From the NCBI GenBank assembly GCA_000320545.1, contig ADNK01002627.1:35001-60324 (forward strand): DNA of 25,324 nucleotides. Direction: 5' to 3'. The stretch is from Bigelowiella natans CCMP2755. Its lineage: Eukaryota > Cercozoa > Chlorarachniophyceae. Position 1 is the stretch's first letter. Each line of letters opens with the position of its first letter. Position numbers and translations under genes: made by a program. The notes beneath the pieces were generated by a model, which searched no databases, was not told the origin of the DNA, and was given only the letters and a program-made list of their open reading frames with translations. This document shows, one piece after another, positions 19,216 to 25,324 of this stretch.

Positions 19216-20380
19216 CTGAATGAAGACCAAATATCACTGCGACAAGTAATATAGTCAACATTTGACGAAATTCCCCTGGGTATGTACACGTACGCATGGA
19301 ATGCCCCTCACAATTAACAAGTCTCGGAGAAAGAAAGGCGAACTGACACCAGAGAAAGAAGCTGTTAAAATTCGCCCCTGAGCTCGTGGAATCCCGTCGA
19401 TGTTCAGCATGAGACAATCTCATGCTGTTGTCTCTAGTTCGAAAAGGCAGGCATATTTGCAAAATAAGCTTTGAGCCATTCTCAGCCATTCTATGCCACG
19501 AACATCGCCAGCTGGACTTGGAGATTTTTGAGATATTCTAAGGACATCTCTTGAGATCTCCGCTCGGCTCTGAAATCAAGAGAAGGATGAACGCAATTCT
19601 GCAATTCTGTCAAACAGACACTTGTGATGAATTTTGTCTGTGGCTGCGTGCAAACGCTTGTTCCCCATGCTGTTCTTATGCACGTAGTTCTTGCATCAAT
19701 GTGAAGTTCAATTCTCAATGTCTAATGACGTCGATCGTGATGATCTAGATGATTGCTAGATTGCGATGCTGGTGAACCTTGCACGTCGGCCAGGCGGCAT
19801 GATTCACAACGAAAGCGTTGCAAGTTGCAAGCTGCATCATGGTTCAAAAGATTCACACGCAAGTGGCTGCTGTCATTACGCAGTGCTAGAGTGGCAGTCG
19901 CAGTCTCAACTGCAGCTCGCTCTCATGAAACTTTGACAAATTTGTAGCGCGTACCACTACGCGGGCACAAGTCACGTGCGACAACAAAGGGGTTGTCGCG
20001 GATATAGAATATAGATAACGTAGATATTAATACAGCATAGGCACGTGGGTTCCGGCGGGACTCATGGCAGCACACCGGAAGTGTGCTGCCCCACGTGCGG
20101 CGGCATTCGCGAAAGCTTCGCGAATGATTACGCAGTGCACGATTTAATAAAAATATAATCTTTAATAAAAATAAACACAACTCTTCAAAAGGAAGCAAAC
20201 GTGCCTTTCCCCCCCCCTGCCTACTTGTGCACGTAGCGCCTCGGCCTGTGAACACCTTACGCGCAACAAATTTTGCAACTGTCAGACGTGCAGAACGCTA
20301 GCCAACGCCACACGCACATGATTTCAGCTAGTCAGGCACATGTTGTTTTGTGGATGCGTATGAACTGCATTCACTGATAA
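19216..20380. other. Spacer between cryptochrome 5' side and RGS gene 3' end
   Basis: It may contain the missing first exon(s) of the cryptochrome gene. A minus-strand frame with a signal-like start, LTILLVAVIFGLHSG, covers 19225-19270 but its phase to exon 1 is not established. The rest, about 19500-20380, has no recognisable gene. It includes the paired hairpins at 20041-20125 and AT-rich flanks. Confidence 0.4.
20041..20125. repeat. Two adjacent hairpin-forming inverted repeats
   Basis: First hairpin: GGCAGCACAC and GTGTGCTGCC form a perfect 10-bp stem with a 5-base loop, nested in an outer GCACGTGG/CCACGTGC pair (20041-20048 with 20091-20098). Second hairpin, 20105-20125: ATTCGCGAA and TTCGCGAAT form a 9-bp stem with a 3-base loop. 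No gene is linked to them. They could be a small inverted-repeat transposon relic or an RNA structure. Confidence 0.75.
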
Positions 20381-23300
20381 CTAAAGTGCTAAATTGCATG
20401 ACACAACAACACTACTCACATTTGTTCCAGTACCCGTACTTCTACGTCGTGTTCTTCTGTCATCCTGTCATGAAGAATGGTATTTTTTAAAGAATTGAGT
20501 TCATAGGGAAGGTGATACAATTAAACAAAAATTCTCAGGAAAGGCATTGCCTTTTGGAAAAACAAACCTTGTAATCTTTATCTTTCCCAAGCTCTTCAAG
20601 GAGGAAAACCTTATTGTCCAATATGTGGGCCTGTATTCCCTCCGAAAGTAAAAATCTAAGTGTAGAAAAAAATCATACGCCAGCATTTCATCATTTCAAG
20701 TTCTTGCTATGAGGAGTATAGAAACCTTGAATACGAGTCGTTGTCTAATAGATGAAAGACCTACATAAACACTTTTGAGCAAATATAGTTCTGCCATGTA
20801 AGGGTATAAACCTCTGCTTTAGCACGTGCAAGAAGATTGGATCCCTCTTCTACAAGCTCCGCCTTTTATCAGAATTTTAAATTTTCCACTATAAAGAAAC
20901 CAAATATACTTTATTTATGTACCATCTTTCCGTCTATCATTCGTCCTTGACTAAGACTGTTGTAGGATAAGAATATATGCTATTTTTTTAAGGGTTGAAA
21001 TGTTAAACTACAAATATTTTACTTTCTTTTATGCACCATCTGAATATTTGCTATGAAATCAAGAGTAAGGGACCTGCAAGACAAGATGTTAGTGGATGAA
21101 AGCCTATACAAAATACTAGTGCACTTTGAAGCCATGAATTTACGCTGTCGAGCTTGACGCACTATCCTGTGAAAAAACATAGTTTATACTTTACGGGTAT
21201 ATCGCATAAATGTACACGTACACTGAGAGTTGGTTCTTCTTATAAAAAAGATGGATTGGCTTCACATTGTACTCACTGAGATTGACCTGTAGTATGAGAG
21301 GATGATCTATAATATTTGCAATAGCATATGAATATAAATTGCTTGTTTACCTCAAATTTTGCGCCATTGGACAAATATTTATCATAAATTTGGGCTATTT
21401 TTATTATATTGCGAGGTGGCGCTAGTTTTGCCTGCCATAATTAAAAGTCAGTTTATAAGAAATTATGAGAATATGACATTTTTCATCACAGCTTTGATTT
21501 GAAGCTTTGTAACGTCCTCGTAAAATAGTAGGTTTTCAACAGCCCATTCTTTGATTAGATGCTCGCGAAATTTTTGAAGTGTAGGACGATGTGTGAGAAC
21601 GTTTAGCAATGGCGGCTTCAATATCTGATCCATACTTTAGTCAGGCATGATTTGTGCAAAATAATCATTTTGAACTAAACCTTCTCACTCAAATTGCAAT
21701 GTTCTTCAGTTGCCCTAATTATTGCAGGCCAAATAAGAGGAGAGTGGATCTATACTCCTAAATAAGCTTTTACCATAAAGCAGGCATCAAAACGATAACA
21801 ATCGCGAGGCTGAGTTGCTGAAGAACAGCTACGTCGATCTACAAATTCAATTGTGTAAATTAAACTAGGAGCATGTACAAATATCCAACAACTATCATAC
21901 CTGCATGTCTCTAATTGTTTGGGAATCAAATTCGCTTTCTATTATAGATTGTTTCAAATTATGCCAATAAACAATGTCTACAGACTTTCTTACCAATAGC
22001 AAGAGTTATCCCAGCGAGGACCAAGGTCAACACAATTGCAGCTGCGCACCTAAAATGACACTTTAATTCAGATTTATTCATACCACTGAATTAACTTAGT
22101 TGTGATTTTACTATTTACTTACCCTGCAATTTCTTCTATCTGATGAAAAATATCTTGTATCTACAACGGAAATATATTGAATTACTGATATCATTTGATC
22201 ATGTGCCATTATTTCTTACCTCAAGAGATCTAAATCCAATAACTATCACTCCAAAGAGAATAAGCAAGAACACCCCCGCATGAAAGCTGGTTTATAGTTT
22301 CGGATTAAGCATTTGATTTGTCTTTTTAGGTCCCCCAAAAATAATACACATTATTTTACCTACTATCTGGATAACAAGAAACCAGGGATCGAGTCTAAAG
22401 TAAAAAATCCTCGTTTCAATTTAGTTATTTTTTAGATAAAGAAAGGAGTGTTACCTCGTAGTTATTCGGGTTCGCGACAAATATCCCGATGATAGTTAAA
22501 AATTGAAGGAAAGAATACAGCAACCGATATTTTTGGTTAAGCAGATAATTGTTCTGTAAGAAACAGATATATCAACACACAGTAGCCTTAATTTTTTACC
22601 ACAGTACATGCACATTTTGTTCAACCCGCATGCAGCAGTTGTCATCTTCTGCGTCTTCCATCGCCTCTTCGATATCTACTTCTTCCTCTTTCAGTTCCTC
22701 AGTTTCCATTTTTAGAGAGGCAACTTGGCCACTGAAGGAAAATTAATGACTATTTACTTTTGTACTTTTATAAGGAATCTTTGATGCGTACGTGATTATT
22801 GGCGAATTCTGGGAACGAGTGGGATCATTTCTATCATTGAATTATGATCATGCATTGACACCGTTTCATACTGATAAATAACGATACGTTGGGGAATCCT
22901 GGAGTGGATTTTTGTCTCTGCCAGGTTGTGTCATCGCAAGGTATCGGATAGCTTTCTACCTCACGTAATTGGTATATGATTACTGTTAAACGTGTTAGAG
23001 TTTTCAGCCATCAAAGGGAAAACCTGCGCTTTTAGTTGAACTGTTACAGCGTGGAGAATACTATACGTCCGATATATTATAATCTGAAAGAAATAAAATG
23101 TGGCGCTTGCCTCTACCCGATATTAATATTGATTTCACCGTTGATATGATTGCAATGAATACTTGAATTAGACCAAAAGCGAAGACACACGGAACTAAAA
23201 TGTTTGTGGTAAGAATACTGAAATGGGAGACCGTCTAGGTTAACCTACCAAGAACTTCCCAAATTCTTGACATTTGAAGGACCATCCACATTAGCAGTAC

Positions 23301-23633
23301 AATTCCAGTAACAATAATCTAAAGAGCATTCGCTAAATCAAAACAATGTAACCCACACATGTGCATGTTAGTTACCGAACATGCACCACGGCTTCGAATG
23401 ACAATGTGATTTTTCTTCACGATGGTGCCATACAGTCCAATAAGAACGCATAAGAAAGCTGAGAAGAGCACGACACTTGCAATTGCTTTGTGGATAAACA
23501 CAGCCGTGCTAAACCCAAGTTCCGTCATCTTCGAACCTGTTCCACCCGCCAAACCTCCACAAGCAGTGTGAGTTATGTGAGTTCTTGTGACTCTGAACGA
23601 ACTTTTAGTCTCAATTCTGCCCGACAGTGTCAT
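20381..23633 (-). CDS. Receptor-like multi-pass membrane protein with C-terminal RGS domain
   Basis: About 24 small exons. Transmembrane spans by exon: 23633-23376 (ASVVLFSAFLCVLIGLYG), 23318-23249 (IIVTGIVLLMWMVLQ), 23194-23139 (VFAFGLIQVFIAIIST), 22553-22455 (YSFLQFLTIIGIFVA), 22286-22220 (GVFLLILFGVIVIGF) and 22049-21994 (AIVLTLVLAGITLAIG). A very acidic loop ending DDNCCMR lies in 22732-22627. The RGS domain spans 21624-21490, 21431-21351, 21286-21273, 21166-21144, 20945-20923, 20862-20812, 20760-20726 and 20655-20568. Its signature is FREHLIKEWAVENLLFYEDV, IAQIYDKYLSNGAKFEVNLS and NDSYSRFLLSEG. RGS domains speed GTP hydrolysis by G-alpha subunits. The order, seven-helix receptor then RGS, matches AtRGS1 of plants and similar protist proteins. 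Six spans are clear; a further span was not found. Exons between about 23000 and 22780 are unresolved. The start may be Met at 23633 or 23528. The last exon is 20464-20381 with a basic tail. Confidence 0.8.
21273..21286 (-). other. 14-bp microexon inside the RGS domain
   Basis: It encodes VNLS plus two bases between exons 21431-21351 and 21166-21144. It has an AG before and a GT after, and the phase is required to join KYLSNGAKFE to EIVRQARQR, which is the expected RGS order. Confidence 0.65.
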
Positions 23634-24495
23634 TTCTTGTTGGGATTTACTTCTACGACAATTGTTTTTAGTAAGTTAGTAACAAAAAGGCATCCAATTT
23701 AGGTGATAGCGGAGCTCGAATGAGTCATCTCATCCGATGTCGATGAAGCACTAAGCTACATGACATTCACTCGTTTCAGAAGGAAGTTGTGGCTAGTTTT
23801 CTTGTCGCGATGAAGGAAGAAGCTGAGCTTTGCCTCCATCTTCAAGAACAACCGGGAAGAGCGTCCCAAGGACACAAGAGTGAGCGAATCATTTGCATGT
23901 CGCTAAGGTGAAATGTGCACCATTTTTGCAACAAGTGCCACCTCAAAACCTGATGCACTTTTTCCATTCATTCTTCCTTCTCATTGACTTTCACCGTTGT
24001 CGTCGTCCAACCTCTCTCTTCGTTCGGAGCCTTTCCGAAGAAAAAGGTGTCTCTTCGGCATCATGCCTTCATCTGAACAGTGTTTCAGCCATCGTGTTGC
24101 CCACTCTCTTTCTCTCTCTTTGTCTCTCTTTCTCTCCAGTGCATGCAAAAAAGCAGCGTTGGTGCAATGTGGCTAGCAACAATGAAAACGCAATTCCAGC
24201 GCATGAGAAGTTAGCTTTCTAGCACAGCTCATTCTGCTCTGCCCTGGGTCGCAGCACGAAGGCTCTCCTGACAGCCTGCCGACGATAATTTCGGTATTAA
24301 TCTATGGTGTTCTAGATTGGTCGTCATACATTTTTGCGTGTCGCAGTCAGTAGCAGGATATATTTCCTAATTATTACTTTTTTGCTTGAATTTGCATGTC
24401 GCATCTCATTTTCGTGCATTTATATTTTTTTAGATAGTTTTTGGTATAATTTGATTGTCGCGTTGCAATTTTGGCCTGCTGTGATACTATTAAAG
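23634..24495. other. Divergent spacer between RGS and SNARE genes
   Basis: Upstream of both genes, so it should hold both promoters. One exon-like block on the plus strand, about 23780-23880, has an AG/GT frame and codes for VVASFLVAMKEEAELCLHLQ, but I cannot link it to other exons. A TTTCTCTC-rich tract covers about 24100-24140. No TATA box stands out. Confidence 0.4.
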
Positions 24496-25324
24496 ATGGC
24501 CGGCCGTGGTGGCTTCGAAGCGCTTGATGACGAAATGGTAGCGCCGGTGTGGGGAGGGAAGTACGAATCTTCCTTGCCTCTGCCGAAAACCACAACCGTT
24601 AGATTACATTGGAAAGGAAAATGTTGGATTGAGGCAAGTGTTTGTCTGTTGATACTTAGGATGACGATGGCAGCTACCTCGATAACGAGTAAGTATTCAT
24701 TTCCTTCTTCGCTTCTCACCCAACTCTTTCATTTTTCCATCTCGATAAGACTGATAACTGTTACAACCCTGCACAGACGAAGCTCGGATGAGCCTGCGCA
24801 GACAGTGGAGGAGCAAGAGCAAAGGTATGTGCGCCATCATTTAAGGGGGGGCGGCGGTATTTTAGAGCAGTTCTTCCCGCTAACGTTAAGTTGTGCATTG
24901 CTTTGATTGAGTAGACAAATGCAAGCAATAGACGATGGATTGGACCGAATAATATCGAAAACAGATGCCATCCATGTACCAACCAAGCCTTTTAACATTT
25001 CCCGAACGAGTGCACGAGTAGGAGTGTTATCCTGAGAAATCATGAACATTCAGATATACCTCTTTCGTAATTTTATGTATGATTACCTGTGGTTGAATGC
25101 TCCAGCGTACTGGCGAAGACACAGCAGCCCAACTTATCGCCCAAGGCGAGACAATGAGGTACTTCCTTCATTCGGCACTACGGCGAGTCGATAGATTGTA
25201 CATTTGTGGACTTGACATAGAAGTTTTGACATAGAAGTTTTGACTAAAACCGCATTTCGTATCGCTATTTAGGAAAGCCATCGATGATTTAGAAGATCCA
25301 AGAGGTGGATTATTAGTGCGTCCG
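24496..25324 (+). CDS. Qb-SNARE, SNAP-25-like, 5' part (runs off the window)
   Basis: Six exons in perfect phase: 24496-24537, 24660-24688, 24777-24824, 24915-25017, 25106-25158 and 25273 to the window end. The N-terminus is Gly/Asp/Glu-rich (MAGRGGFEALDDEM, then a DDDGSYLDN acidic patch). A helical heptad region follows: QTVEEQEQRQMQAIDDGLDR, then TGEDTAAQLIAQGETMRKAI. The TG...T...L..QGE.....I pattern matches the Qb helix of SNAP-25/SNAP-33-type and related SNAREs. In those proteins the Gln of QGE is the zero-layer residue of the four-helix fusion bundle. If this is a SNAP-25-type protein, a second (Qc) helix should follow beyond the edge. Between the helical parts lies a non-helical VPTKPFNIS segment that is odd for one continuous SNARE helix, so the exon 24915-25017 or its donor may be mis-set. 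Confidence 0.55.

Overview
This window is nuclear DNA of a unicellular eukaryote. Genes on both strands are split into many short exons by GT-AG introns, often 40-170 bp long. A plant-like cryptochrome whose N-terminal part contains an Ala-Phe motif after a hydrophobic stretch suggests a photosynthetic protist, possibly one with a secondary plastid (cryptophyte, chlorarachniophyte or stramenopile type). I cannot name the species. Exons were modelled by hand, by following reading phase across splice sites.

Layout, left to right: (1) 45-2113 (+), a many-exon coiled-coil protein of unknown role. (2) 2114-3264, no gene recognised. (3) 3265-8620, a 5.36-kb element bounded by ~355-bp terminal inverted repeats. 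It holds AT-rich virus-like genes: a GIY-YIG-like protein, a short Lys/His-rich frame, a polinton-type penton (minor capsid) protein lacking its N-terminus, and the C-terminal half of an SF1 helicase with an HNH tail. It also holds one GC-richer, host-like surface-glycoprotein gene. This looks like an internally deleted polinton-like virus or Maverick relative. (4) 8621-9345, local tandem repeats. (5) ~9899-11110 (+), exons of an unresolved gene. (6) 12044-15348 (-), a proline-rich protein ending in an actin-binding WH2 motif. (7) 15784-19215 (-), a plant-like cryptochrome/photolyase with a long basic tail. (8) 20381-23633 (-), a receptor-like multi-pass membrane protein fused to a C-terminal RGS domain, in about 24 exons including a 14-bp one. 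(9) 24496-25324 (+), the start of a Qb-SNARE (SNAP-25-like) gene that runs off the right edge.

The host genes are a mix of actin regulation, light sensing, G-protein signalling and membrane fusion, with no sign of a shared pathway. The most unusual part is the inverted-repeat element. It has kept its ends and a few truncated viral genes, shows no major capsid protein, polymerase, integrase or packaging ATPase, and carries a mucin-like membrane protein whose base composition differs sharply from the viral genes beside it.
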